A stretch of 64,000 nt of DNA from Diplosphaera chodatii (Eukaryota > Chlorophyta > Trebouxiophyceae > Prasiolales > Stichococcaceae). Both the position numbers and the translations under genes were made by a program. This document shows positions 1 to 11,200 of this stretch, piece after piece. Below the pieces are notes generated by a model. The model searched no databases, had not been told where the DNA came from, and worked only from the letters and a program-made list of their open reading frames with translations. The stretch's first letter is position 1; each line of letters begins with the position of its first letter. The stretch lies in the NCBI GenBank assembly GCA_032358165.1, contig JAALGY010000039.1, positions 1,054,001 to 1,118,000 on the forward strand, read 5' to 3'.

Positions 1-107
1 GGTTGCGAGCCGCGGTGCAGGTGAAGGAAAGTGCTGTGCTGAGGCGCGGCGGCAGCCACTGCAAGCAGCGGCTGCATGGCCTGCATACATGGCAAATGGC
101 TGCAAAA

Positions 108-1147
108 TTACTCCATATAGGTTACTCCATAACCCACCACGCCGTTCACGATGATGCGGGAGGGCCCTCCTCCATTTGACCCCAGCAGCTTGCGCCCACC
201 CGATGCCTGGGCCTGCAGCCGGACAACATGATGAAAATGCTTGGCAATGTCTTTATGACGACCTTGGACAGCAGGCACTGTGCAGTATCTGGCCAATGAC
301 TGCATGAACACGTTTTTCGGCAGCATGTGAGGGCAAACGTGGTTGATGACCGCCGCTTAAGGACAGAGGGCTTTGTAGGCACTGTGAAACTTGATCGGGG
401 ACATGAGTGATGCCGCTGGAGGCATCGGCAGCCCCTATCATGTAGGGGGCAGACATTTGATGCCACGAAGTGTCGGCTGCTCACCTGGCGCAGCTGTGAA
501 CCGCCCCTGATATGCTGGGAAGTGCGCTCAGCGGCGTATACTGGTGCCTGCATTGCAAAGGACACTCCGCTTAAAGATCCCATCGGTTATGGTCGGCACA
601 TCCAGTCCACCAGGTCGTAATAGAACCGCCCATCGACATCATAAAGGCTTCAGCGCCTCTACATGACTGTAAAACCTCTTTCATATTCCACTCATATGCT
701 GGCACGCCCATGAAACGCTGCTGCGACGCGCTGCACCCGGCCGACATGCGCGATGGTACGGCATCAATGACAGATGTACTAATTTTCACTGGCAGTCTCA
801 GCGCGTCGCAGCATCCAGCGACTAACAACGCTGTAAGGCTTCTAAGTGATGCAATGGCACCGAGGGCGGGCATGGGGAGCCACCCGGCGGGGGCCAAAAC
901 ACACTGCGTTTCACCCGCACCCACATCAATGCGGCGTGCCCTCCGACTAACGGATCACCAAGCGCCACACAACGGCTCTGAACTGATTGTGGAGGCCTGA
1001 GGCACCAGTGGTGCGTGTGACATGGCTGGGAGGTCAGCCGGCTGGCACCGCCGGGGCGAACATGGAAGCCGTGATGGGGGAGATCCTACTCACCAGCACC
1101 AGACCCAGCGCCAGCACGGCCGCGAGGGCAGCGCGCGCGTACACCAT
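108..1147 (-). CDS. Small secreted GGRKLL protein (family member 1)
   Basis: Three-exon model, 73 residues: exons 1147-1094, 547-485 and 212-108, all joined in phase 0 at GTGAGT/GTGAGC donors and GCAG acceptors. Exons 1 and 2 together give a clear signal peptide: MVYARAALAAVLALGLVL runs into APVYA, a good signal-peptidase site. The mature part is only about 50 residues: a short polar stretch, then GGRKLLGSNGGG near residue 45 and a Tyr/Gly/Val tail ending VGYGVTYME. No domain is recognised. The GGRKLL core and the phase-0 signal exon are shared with the genes at 2335-4671 and 5289-6921, so the three look like a diverged tandem family. The last exon could instead start at 206, which would drop two residues. 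The function is unknown; a cell-wall peptide or a processed precursor would both fit. Confidence 0.5.
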
Positions 1148-2334
1148 CTTGTTCGTAGATGCAGTTGGGGGTGGAGCACCTTTGCAAATGAGGAATGTGG
1201 GCTGACGCGTGGTCCCCTAAGCATCTAGATGCCGGCCGTTAGGGCCCGAGACGCCCACCGAGTTGCTCCACGATTACTTCCTGTCACACCTTCTGGCCAG
1301 CGCCCCTGCCCTGTGGCGAATCGTTCGCGGACTGAACAGCTGTGAGCATAATGCTTAAGCACAACACACGTTAAAACCCGACAGGTTCCGTGCTGAGATG
1401 TCTGGCGAGATGCCATGGTGAATGGTTCATGCGGTCTCACATGACCATGCATGGCGGCAATGCCCATGTGTACCAGACCTGTCCCTGCTGGGGGCAAAGC
1501 GGCTGGGCTACCTAGATGGTGTGTGCTATGACTGTGTTTGACACTGTGCCAGGTTGGGTTGGTCCAACCAGCACAGTACATGTTCGATATGCCGTGCTTG
1601 CCAGGCCATCATGCCCACATGCAGCACCTCAGGGTGCGACAGACATTCCAGCCAGCGCCTCAGAAACGATGGCAGGGTGCATGCTTCCAGACCTGTTGGA
1701 AAAAGGCCATGACCTGCCATACCGTGTTTGAGTGTGGGCGTCGCTTGCTGCAATGCATCTACATGGCAGTACTCAGCATGGCATGCTCGGTGTGGGGTGT
1801 TGCATTTCATCCACAAGTCGGTGTAGCAGTCTGCAGAAGGTAATGCATACTCCATCCCATTTACACAATGTCCAGTGTGACCGTCACAACAGATCACACG
1901 CCAAAACTTATGCTGTCTACGGTGACACAATATAATCAAAGGTGTCTGGTTTCACAATGCTAGAAGCTGATCAGTTTTGAACACATCATGACCAAACGAG
2001 GAGTCGTAGACAAACAAACAAATGAAGGGTATCAAGGCTTGGAGCATGGACAACCACACTCGCAGCGCTGACCGCCATATGCCCACATGCATGCCGGTGG
2101 CTGCCGCAGCTCTGCATGGCCCGATGTGTGTGACACAGAGGCTACCCTAGTGTGAGCAGTGCTGGCAAACTATATGTGCGTGGCCACTCCGCTGCATGGC
2201 ACTGACCTCACAGCGGGGAGCTGAAAAATGCATTAGTCATCTCTGGGCAACACTATCGCAAGACCCAGCATGCTCGACCCGTGATCGAACCAGCGAAAGC
2301 TGTGCTACAGATGGCAGGCACGTTGATGCCCCGC
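1148..2334. other. Intergenic stretch, no gene seen
   Basis: This lies between the start of the first small secreted gene and the stop of the second, both on the minus strand. It should hold the promoter of the first and the 3' UTR of the second. Apart from a TGTAA signal at 1861-1865 on the minus strand I see nothing to annotate; the open frames here lack coding character. Confidence 0.5.
1861..1865 (-). terminator. Candidate polyadenylation signal TGTAA
   Basis: TGTAA on the minus strand, about 470 bases past the stop of the gene at 2335-4671. TGTAA is the usual polyadenylation signal of green algae. Confidence 0.5.
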
Positions 2335-4671
2335 TCAGTCGTCCTTGCCGCTGTCACCATGCTTGCCGCTGTCCTCATCCTTGTCGTCATACTTGCCGCT
2401 GTCATCACCCTTGTCGTCATACTTGGGGTTGTCCTCGACCTGCAGGCAGTCAAGAGCTGCTGGGTCCTGGGTGGCATCGAAATGCAAGTCAAATGTGCGG
2501 TGCGATTGCTGCATGAGGCTTCACTGCACATACGCTAAATGCAGACGGCACTTGTTACAGGCACTTTGCCGACTCACGTAGTAGCTGGCTGGCGGCTTGC
2601 CATAGCCGTAGGCCTTGGGCGGGCTGGCCACGCGGAGCATTGGCGGCGATTTCATCTTCATGGGCGGCGATTTCATCTTCATGGGCGGCGACTTCATCTT
2701 CATGGGCGGCGACTTGTACGCCATCCTCTTTGCTGGCGGGGGTTTCTTGTAAACCTGGAATAATAGCGTGCCTTCTGCCACTCCTTGCTGGGTCGACATT
2801 GCAGGACAGCCGTGGAGTCCGTGACGCCATGGAGGATACACTGCCATTGCGAGCTTGCCATTGCGAGCTTGTGCAAATGAACAGGTGCGCTGCATTTGCA
2901 GGGGTGAAGTGCGTGGGAGCAGCCGAGCACACCTTCGCCTTGGTGGGCGCCTTCTTGGTTGGCACCTTCTTCTTGGGGGCCGTCTTCTTCTTGGTGATCT
3001 TGACGACCCTCTTCTGGGTAGCAGTCTGCGGATGCACACGCCAGGATCTGAATGCGAATGCCACGCCTTGCAAAAGGACGCACACGGCAGTGCAGTCGAA
3101 CTGTGCATCAGCAACCAGGCAACCACCGACCAGCACCCTGGCTGCTGGTGGGTGTGCCAGAGTGCCACCACAGCAGCCACAGACGGCAGAGCAGAGGTAC
3201 CACACGCGGAGCACAGCGCCTCTCACCTTCTTCGGTGTGACCTTGACCACGACCTTCTTGTCGTTGACGACCACCTTTTTGTTTACGATCACACGTCCCT
3301 TCTCCTGCAGCGATTCAGGTGCGCACCGTCAGGCGGGGCAAGGCATACAGGCCGCCCTGTGCAGGCACGCACAGCTGCCTGGGTTGCAGGCGCAGGCAGC
3401 ACTTGCACTCATCGCACCTGCACCACGACCTTCGCGGGGCTGCCGTCCTTCAGCATCTTGCGGCCGCCCGTGGGCAGTCCCTGCAGCAGTGAGCAGGTGG
3501 CTGAGTTGCGGGGTTGGGAACACACAGCGGATGGCACACGAGACACGTGCAAAGGAGCATCGTCGCTGCAGTTCGCCGAGCTGCGTGGTCATCATGCAGC
3601 TGGATGCGGTCTGGGAAACATGTACACTCGAAAGCAGCTCAGGGTCAGGCGTGCGCTGGCAGCAATGCTCGGCTGCACCGCGACAGCGGCGTGTGCACTG
3701 TGTGCACTGCCCTGATGTGCCGTGCGCAGCAGACCCCATTGTGGCGGATAGGAGACACAGCTGTGTGCTATCTCACCTGCTCGGCGACTGCTGAGTGAGA
3801 CAGCTGGCTGTCAGCATCCCGGCCTGCGCACACAAGAAACAGGATGTGAGTCAGACATGTGCAGCCTGCAACCCGCTGCTGTGTATGTGAAAGGTATGAG
3901 GCGTGCCTTTTTAAAAACTGTCGCAGCAACGAACTGGTAGCTGCAGTGTGGCGGGCACAATGACAAGGTGGGTTGCATGGGCGTGCAACACAGGCAGCTG
4001 TGTGCAGTCGAATCAGGGCGCTGCAATCGCAAGCTGCAGTTCACCTGTGTCGGCTGCTGCCACTCCGTTCGCGCACGCCTGCACGGCAGATGGGGCAGCA
4101 ATATGTCAGTTGCGGCTGCCAACCCATCGCATCAGCAGGGATGCACTTCATGCACAAATTTCACATCGCAACGACAACCCGTTGCGGCAATGCCCGCGAC
4201 AACATAACTGCTGGTCGGTACCGTACCGATATGCCAATATGGCGGCCATTACTTTGAATGCCGGGGACAGCAGAGTGACGTGTCTGATCGGATGCAACTC
4301 GAGGGAGGCAAGTGTGGGCGGACAAATGCTGCGGCATCGCATGCAGACGAAGAGCAACGTCTTATGTTGCAGCTATGGTATGCTGTGTGCCGTGGTGAGT
4401 GGGTTGCCTGTCAGCCAGCCGGCCGCCAGTGCCTCGTCTGGCCCCACCCCTCAGACCTGGCTTGAACCTCATGCACAGGTGCAGTTGCGACACAACCACC
4501 AAAACTCCCATACCATGACTGCACAGTGCTTCTTGAATCTACCCAGAACCATTCCGTGACCAGCATGCAGGGCAAACCGCGGCTGCAGGGCACGACGTAC
4601 AGGCGGCGAGCAACGGATCTCACCAGAGCAACGAGCAGCGCGGCCGCCAGGCCCCAGTACGCGGCCTTCAT
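2335..4671 (-). CDS. Secreted lysine-rich KSPPM-repeat protein with acidic tail (family member 2)
   Basis: Six-exon model, 187 residues: 4671-4624, 3480-3418, 3304-3227, 3025-2933, 2754-2578, 2439-2335, every junction in phase 0. Exon 1 encodes the start of a signal peptide (MKAAYWGLAAALLVAL). Exon 2 carries GGRKMLKDGS, matching the motif of both neighbours. Exons 3-4 are strongly basic (runs of KKK, KKVVV, TKKAPTKAK). Exon 5 holds four KMKSPPM-type heptads followed by a Pro/Tyr/Gly stretch ending ASYY. Exon 6 is a separate acidic block of SGKYDDK-like repeats ending GKDD. The protein is therefore a secreted block polyampholyte rich in Lys, Pro, Tyr and Asp, resembling wall-structural or mineral-binding proteins rather than an enzyme. 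Intron 1 (about 1.1 kb) may hide a further small exon. An alternative end reads through exon 5 to a stop at 2521. The function is not known. Confidence 0.5.
2641..2715 (-). repeat. 21-base coding tandem repeat (KMKSPPM heptad)
   Basis: Nearly identical 21-base units, about 3.5 copies, inside exon 5 of the gene at 2335-4671. The differences are silent C/T changes, so the protein repeat is conserved while the DNA drifts slightly. Confidence 0.5.
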
Positions 4672-5288
4672 GGTGAAGCGATGGAAGAGTGTACTGCAAA
4701 GGAGTTCTCGTGCAAGCTGAATAGTGGCCGTCAGGGTCAGCTGTGCACGCGCAGTTCTCGGGCAGGACCCAGTGGACGACTCGCCGCTCACATCTTAGTA
4801 AGGGAGGGGGTCTGACCATGCCAGGTGTTGCGGTGGCCCATCCCCAGGTACATAACTGACAACTCCTTCTCATATCACAGGCGGTGCCACGCAGAACAAC
4901 AATGTACCTGGCACTTGAACAGACCTGGAAAGCTGCCTGCTCACCAACTGTCCTTCCCGCAGCGTTGCCACAAACAATGATACAATTCCTGTTGTGCGAT
5001 TGACAAACTTAATCTCAACTCTCAGCACACTCTGTCGCACTTAGCTTGCCGCAGGTGAGAGGGTTGCGGCACAGCCCCAACTGCCTGTGTTGCGGGCTGG
5101 CTGTATGCCTGCAGACCTCAAGCCGAAATTTCATCAGAGCTGTGATGTGGCAATTGCTGGGCGCCACGGGAGCACCGCTCGCTGCTGGCCTGGCTGTTGC
5201 TGACCACCCCTCAGTCGTCGCATGTTGCTGAAGATACGGCGGCGGTGCCCTCCGCCGTGCTCATGGCCGAGCTGGGGTGACAGCTCCT
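4672..5288. other. Intergenic stretch, no gene seen
   Basis: This separates the second and third small secreted genes, both minus strand. It presumably holds the promoter of the former. One possible alternative last exon for the third gene (acceptor near 5235, encoding a short tail ending CDD) falls here. No TGTAA was found for the third gene. Confidence 0.5.
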
Positions 5289-6921
5289 TCACCCTGTCCT
5301 CTTGCGCGATGTCTCACCGACCACCACAGGCACCTCCTCCTCTGCTGGTGGCGGTGGGGACGGCGTCTCCACCTCGATTTCATCCTCAGGCTCTCTTGTC
5401 GGCTGGCCGCCCTTCTTGATCGCCTTCGCCTTGGCCTTGGACGCCTTCTTCAGGAGCTTGTTCACCTTCTTGACTGCCTTCTTTGCCTTCTTGGCTGCCT
5501 TCTTGCCACCCTTCTGGGCGACGCGCTTGCCTTTGCCGCTCTTCAGCAGCTTCCGGTTGCCGATCGACGCCAGCACCTGCGCTCATGCAATAGGCATGTG
5601 ACGAGCCGAGCAAACACACGATAAAGTGAACCTGTTGGCTCTTCTCCCTCCGGGTACGCTCCCCTGACTACCATCACGTCTCGGTTTGGCGCCGGTGGCA
5701 TGCCGTGCTGTGCTGATGCTGGACCAGGTTGCAAAATGGTCTACAGAGGCGGGATCACACAGGATAGCATGATGAACGATGGGAGTCCTTACCTCTGTGG
5801 AGCCCATTGTCGCCAGCTGCGCGCCATCACCTGCACAGCATCATCATGGCGCTTGAGAGTGTGCTGCTGCTAGGCAGGCATCGGACAGCGGCTATGCCAT
5901 TGTTCGCAGGGACAGCTGGCAGTTTTTCGAGCATAGTAGGGACTGCTGTACGGACTGAGCCACCACGTAGATCTGCACATGCTGAGCAACCGATGTCCCC
6001 AGCTGTCTGGCTCTCTGGCACAACTGAACGGCAGCGCTAGCAGGCCTATCCGGCTGCCCTATCAGTATCTCCAGTCAGAATCCCTTTGGCCTGTCTCAAA
6101 CTACGTTTCCGTCCGCAAACCCCCCGTATTGCCACTCGGTCATCATCACACGCGACGTGATGCATGATGGACGTCAAAGAGAACATGCAAGGCCGACGAC
6201 ATAGTCTGCGCAGCTGCCCACCCTGCACCTGGTCGAGCAGGTTGTGGAGGTTCTGAAAGGCTATGGAAACTCATGCAGGGTGCATCGGCACCGCTGCAAG
6301 ACAGAGGCGGACAAGGGATGACCTTTGAATAATCACCTGTGATGGCAAGGGCGCCGTCTCCATGCTTCTCGGCCGTCACCTGCAGGGACAACAGGCCCAG
6401 TCAGATCTTGACGAAGGAGTCGGTGTGCACGGGCAGGTCCGGGGCGTCTTGGCGGGTGCAGCACGTCGATGAAGGGCAAACAGCCATACGCGCCGGCATA
6501 TGCATGTGAGATGTGATGGAGGTCGTCTCTGCAGCTGTCGTGGTGGCAAGAATTCGTGATTGCATAGCGGCGGGTCAACTGTGACCTCGCCAATCAGCCA
6601 ATGGAGAAAGCATCTAGCAGTGTGCTTCATGACACGCACGCGAAACAACCGCGGGACATGTATGAATGCGAGCGCCAGACCAGTGAGCAGAACAGAGCAT
6701 GCCACAGTATTGTTATCGACGGCGCATGGTGAAGGACGTGCATGCAAGTCCTCCTGCTGAGGTGCTTGTGTGCACCATCTGCCATTTCATGCAGCAGATG
6801 CAGCAGAAGATCAGCTTTCAGTCGGCACGATGCCGCAGCGAGGTGCGTGCTGCCTCACCGAGGCGGTGGCAGTGCACAGAAGGACCAGCGCCACAGCGAA
6901 GATGCAGCGGAGGCTCGCCAT
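5289..6921 (-). CDS. Small secreted lysine/alanine-rich protein with acidic Pro-rich tail (family member 3)
   Basis: Exons 6921-6859 and 5576-5289 are clear. Two short phase-0 exons, 6379-6323 and 5816-5793, are plausible between them, giving 143 residues (116 without them). Exon 1 encodes a complete signal peptide (MASLRCIFAVALVLLCTATAS). The last exon begins with IGNRKLLKSGKGK, matching GGRKLLGS and GGRKMLKDGS in the two neighbours, then has a long Lys/Ala region (KKAAKKAKKAVKKVNKLLKK) and an acidic, Pro-rich tail (EPEDEIEVETPSPPPP). A good donor at GTCG|GTGAGA near the end could replace the last residues by a downstream exon. The Lys/Ala part resembles histone H1 tails, but the signal peptide and family context argue for an extracellular product. 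The function is unknown. Confidence 0.5.
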
Positions 6922-7138
6922 GCTGGCGGCAGGAGCGGATGTGCCTGCGTGAGGTGGAGAGTCGGACGGAAACCGGTGCGATGCGGGAGAAGTTGGCTTG
7001 TGAGCACTTTGTCGGCGTGTCGGCGTCGTATTGCCTGGAGGCGTGAGAGTTCGTCAGGTTCCTCACAGCTGGCAGAAGTTCAGTGATATACGGGACGCCC
7101 GGCCCTGTAGCATGGCACACCATATGAACGGTGCTGAT

Positions 7139-7143
7139 TTACA
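7139..7143 (-). terminator. Candidate polyadenylation signal TGTAA
   Basis: TGTAA on the minus strand about 1.07 kb past the stop at 8214; the only one seen between the two genes. Confidence 0.5.
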
Positions 7144-7558
7144 ATGTACCATCGCCCTGCCGCATGCACGCAGTGAGATAAAGCTTAACCAACACATCAT
7201 GTATCATACACCACCGTGGGTGTCACCACGAGCTTTGGGGGCGCTGTCATGCACATGCTGCAGCTAGTCACTACTGATCTGCTGAGGCAGCTGCTTGATG
7301 CTCCAAACTTCAAAGCATGCACTTCGCTGATCAGCATACGTTTCATCCTAGAAACCACAACGATGTTGAAGCCACTGTGAAACACGATGCGGTTGCTGCC
7401 GCCAAAAACGGATGCCCTGGCTGATACAAGTGGAGACCTTCGTCCTGCCTTCATGTCAATGTTGACTTGATCTGAGAGGGCCCACTAGGCAAGGATGTAG
7501 GCAGCTATCGTGACGTAACAATGCAACCCCCTCATTCCGTCGGGAAGCGCACTAAACC

Positions 7559-7838
7559 CTGAATATGAATTCGAAATGGAGCTGATGAATTTGACAGCTG
7601 CGACGCTTCCAGACCCATAACTAGGCGCGTGAGCGGGGCCGAGCCGGCTGTACATCACCACCCCCACTTTCCCCGGGCATCCATACTCCCCCGCTCCGGG
7701 TTCGGAGGCCCCGGGATTTTGGGCGGGACGCCGCCTAAACCCTGAGGCCCTCGGGCTACAGCTGCATGTGTGCTGGTTCGAATTCGGATGTAAACCCTCA
7801 TCCGGAAGAGGAAGGCCACAATGCAGATTCATATTCAG
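7559..7838. repeat. 12-base inverted repeat pair flanking about 256 bases
   Basis: CTGAATATGAAT at 7559-7570 is matched by its exact reverse complement at 7827-7838. Both arms lie close to GAATTC and to an AAACCCT motif. The spacer is C/G-rich. It could be a small non-autonomous element or a structured 3' UTR. No target-site duplication was recognised. Confidence 0.5.
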
Positions 7839-8213
7839 GCAGACAAGCATCACTCAGATGCTCTTCCAGTTGTTAGCTGTCTTCATGGGCTAGATATCGT
7901 CTGTGGCCAGACATGTGTTGCCCAGGCGGGACCTTCGTTCTTCAGCCTCTGCAGCATCTCCCAAAGGGTCGGGAGATCATGCCTCGGGCGCTGTTGGTGC
8001 CGCTGTGCGCCGTCATGGTAGCTGCTCGACTGAAATTGCCGCGTATGATTTCAGTGTTGTCGCTGCGTCTGCCGCTGCGTGCTCATCAGGCAGGCGAGCG
8101 CAGCGATGGTCGTCCAATACTGTATGTGCTCCATTGCAGCGCGGTATGGCAGCAGCTGCCAGGAGCGCTGGCCCGGGTTTGCTGCAGGGTGGCCGCAGTT
8201 AGCGGCCTGCCGC

Positions 8214-11200
8214 CTACAGCAGCTGCCGCCGCCTGCGGGCGGCCGTGTTGCTGGTCGCCTTGCCGCCGCCGGCAGACGAGATGTAGATGGTGGTGCCGAG
8301 CGGCAGGTTTGGCACCGCGTTCTTCGTCAGTCGCACCTGCGGTTCGCACCAACACAGCGCATGACTGATGGCCAGCAGAGCAGCAGCCAGAGGATGGCGT
8401 GCAACATGATACCCCACGATGCTGGAACAACGATGTGTGCAGGCCAGCAACCGACACCCTGGGGACGCGCCCTCATGCAGTCCTCTCCATCACGAGGCAG
8501 GCTGCACCGACGCCGGACACTGACAGCCAGGACGGGATTCCATGCGGCAGGAGGGTGCAGGAGGCAGCTGTTGAAGGAGCACTCACGCTCCAGTCGGCGG
8601 GTGCCCCGGCGACGCCGGCCACGGACCGGAAGGGCGTCAGGTTGGGGATGGCCTTGGCACCGGCTGCGCCGCAGTAGTTGACTGTGCACATGGAGATGAC
8701 CGTGCCGGGCGGCGACGTCGCGGTGCCGGCCACCCGCCAGTCGGACGCCGCCTTGTACCTGCGGTGGGGCTCAGCGATTACAACCAATGCACCGCAGCCC
8801 AGCCTGCAAAGTGTTGCCACCTGACGTTTGAGACCAGCAGGTCAGACGTACCCAGGGTCGAGACAGTCACTGCGGTGGCTGCGTTGGCCCAATAGCACCA
8901 TCAACAACCCGGGCAAGGTGTGCAACTGTTGCAGCATCAGGCAGGACGGCACTGTGTGCATCCACACCTGTTCTGCGTCACCACCAGGGTGTCCGTGACG
9001 GCCGACACCGTGAGGGCCTTGGCGTTCCAGGCGCTCCAGGGGCCGGCCTTGCCGTCGGCGTTCAATCCAGCCACCCTGGAGCAGCACGCTGAGCTGGATG
9101 CTGCAGGCCTGTCTGTCTGTACCACTTCCACTGACTGCACTGCCAACCTAAGGAAGAACACATGCTGAAGCCAGTAGACTAGGGTTGAGCTCAAGCTGTC
9201 GTCACCTGAACCAGTAGGAGTCACCAGCCGTCAGGGCAGGGTCGCTGGTGCCGGCCCGCGGGAAGACGACCGAGTTGGCGAGCACCGTGGCATTGAACGA
9301 GGTCGGCTGCAGGGGCACGGGAACCATGGATGACGGTGACATGTGTCCAGCAGAACCCATGACGCTCAGGATCTGGCAAAGCTGCCAGCGCCCGACGCAT
9401 GTGCACATACAGACAGGTGTATCAGTATACGGCTGCATCCGTAACACAAGGCGGTTGCGTGGACCAGGCGCCTACACAGGGCGATGTAGGGTCGTGTCTA
9501 TAACAGCGCACCAGGGCGGTGGCGGTGTCGTTGCTGACGGCGGGTGCGCTGGCGCTGGTGCCCTTGAACACTTGCACCGTGAAGCTGGCGGCGGCGGGGT
9601 CGGCGCTGCTCCACGCCATGTACAGCTGCAGCTGCAGTGGACGCGCACAGCTGTTGTCAGCTTTCAGCGATGCCAACAGCAAACATGACGCTGTACAGAT
9701 CAACGGGCAGCACCTTGTGCATTGCTTTCCTCAGCTTGCAGCTGTGACCCTAAATCTCAGCCCATTCCAGGGCTTGAGGGCTTGGGATATTGTTCACCTG
9801 GCGGCCCTCGCTTAGTGCGGAGATGGTGGGCGGGGCAGTGACGAGCGGCGTGGCGGCTGCAGCGACGAAGTGCGGGTCCTGAGGAGCCGCGCAGTCGCCG
9901 CGGCCGCTGCCAAAGGCCACCCAGCTCAGCCACAGCCCCCTGCATGCATTTGCGCGCAATGCCAGACTTGCCAGATGCGTGCACAACAGTATATGCACAA
10001 GCCTGGAGCCACAACACGAGCCATATGATTAGCTCGTGCGCCGCGCCATTCGTCATGGAGGAACGAGCTCTTCCCGTTTACACTGCCATTCTGCTTCCTC
10101 CAGTAGGGCGTGCGTGCAATGGGAGCGGCTTGGTGCACAGGTTCATAAAGTGGCACGCAGCGGCAGGTGGAGCCTGCTGAGGCCAGAAGGCGCACCCAGC
10201 GGGGATGGGGATGCCGGCGGCGGGGTCGTACGTCTTCGCAGACTCCGCGGTGAAGGCGCCGCTGTCGAGCGCCGAGGTGTTGTCGGTGGTGTAGTAGATC
10301 GGCGCGCTCGGGGTCGATGTGAGCACCACCTGCAATGCCACAGCATCAGGGTTACCGCAGTGTTGCTGGCTCAGATGCACTCTGCATGTGCTCTGGGCGG
10401 GCTTAGCAACCCTGCAGCTGCCCATCTTTGAAGTGGGGGTGTCTGAGAAGCTTGTTGCAGTGTTAATGCGGTGCATGAGGCGAGTTCCAGACAGTGGCAT
10501 CAAGCTTGAGCACCTTGCTACCGCTGGCGGTCTCAGTGACGACTGGAGTGCTGCACGTGGGGGCGCCAGCGGTTCCTGTGGTTGTTGTTCCCGAGCCGCC
10601 CTGCGGACAGCGATGGCAGAGCATGGCAAACATAAATAGCATGCTGTGGGGTTAGTGCAGCAGCGACGGAAGGCACCTGGAAGTGTTGTTCACCTGCCTG
10701 AGCTGATCAGGCCCACTGAGATTGTCCCAAGTAGCAGTGTTTCAGCAAAGAGTGACGCACTGTGGACAGCGGGAAAGGCGCCGACAGCTGCTCCCCGGTG
10801 ATCTCCGAGCGCACACGCACGTCCCAGTCCGAGATGCTGGCTGGACTCCCCGGTAAAGTCAGCACTGTGGACGTCGCGCTGGGGTCCCCAATGTACTGCC
10901 CCACCTCCGCCTGATCCCAAGGATCGACACACTTGATTTCAAGCCTGCAAGCTGCACTTGATGCTGCGTCTCAATGTCGGAAACACATGTAGTACCATCG
11001 GCAAGTTATACTTTCGGCGCAACATGTCAGCCAGCAGCAGTATCATTGGTTGTGGTTCGGCTCACGTATTTGCCGGCGGCGGCGGCGGCCTTGCTGCGGG
11101 CAGAGATCTCGAAACCTGTGCGCAACGGCTCCTGTGGCGACCCCGCGGCTGGCAGCGTCCACAGCACCTTGAGCTCGCCCGCATTGGAAGTCGGCAGCGT

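Larger units (their letters stand above)
6922..8213. other. Intergenic stretch with inverted repeat, no gene seen
   Basis: This lies between the third small gene and the stop of the 742-residue secreted protein, both minus strand. It holds the candidate polyadenylation signal at 7139-7143 and an inverted repeat pair at 7559-7570 and 7827-7838. AAACCCT occurs three times, near 7553, 7737 and 7791. No coding frame is convincing. Confidence 0.5.

Noticed and set aside
2640..3794. Plus-strand open frame (384 codons)
   Set aside because: Antisense to the spliced Lys-rich secreted gene, whose exons have splice sites, phase and a signal peptide.
5289..5576. Histone H1-like protein from the Lys/Ala run
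   Set aside because: The exon is preceded by a signal-peptide exon in phase and carries the family GNRKLL motif; no winged-helix H1 domain is present.
7700..7800. tRNA-like B box (GGTTCGAATTC)
   Set aside because: No matching A box, acceptor stem or cloverleaf could be drawn around it.
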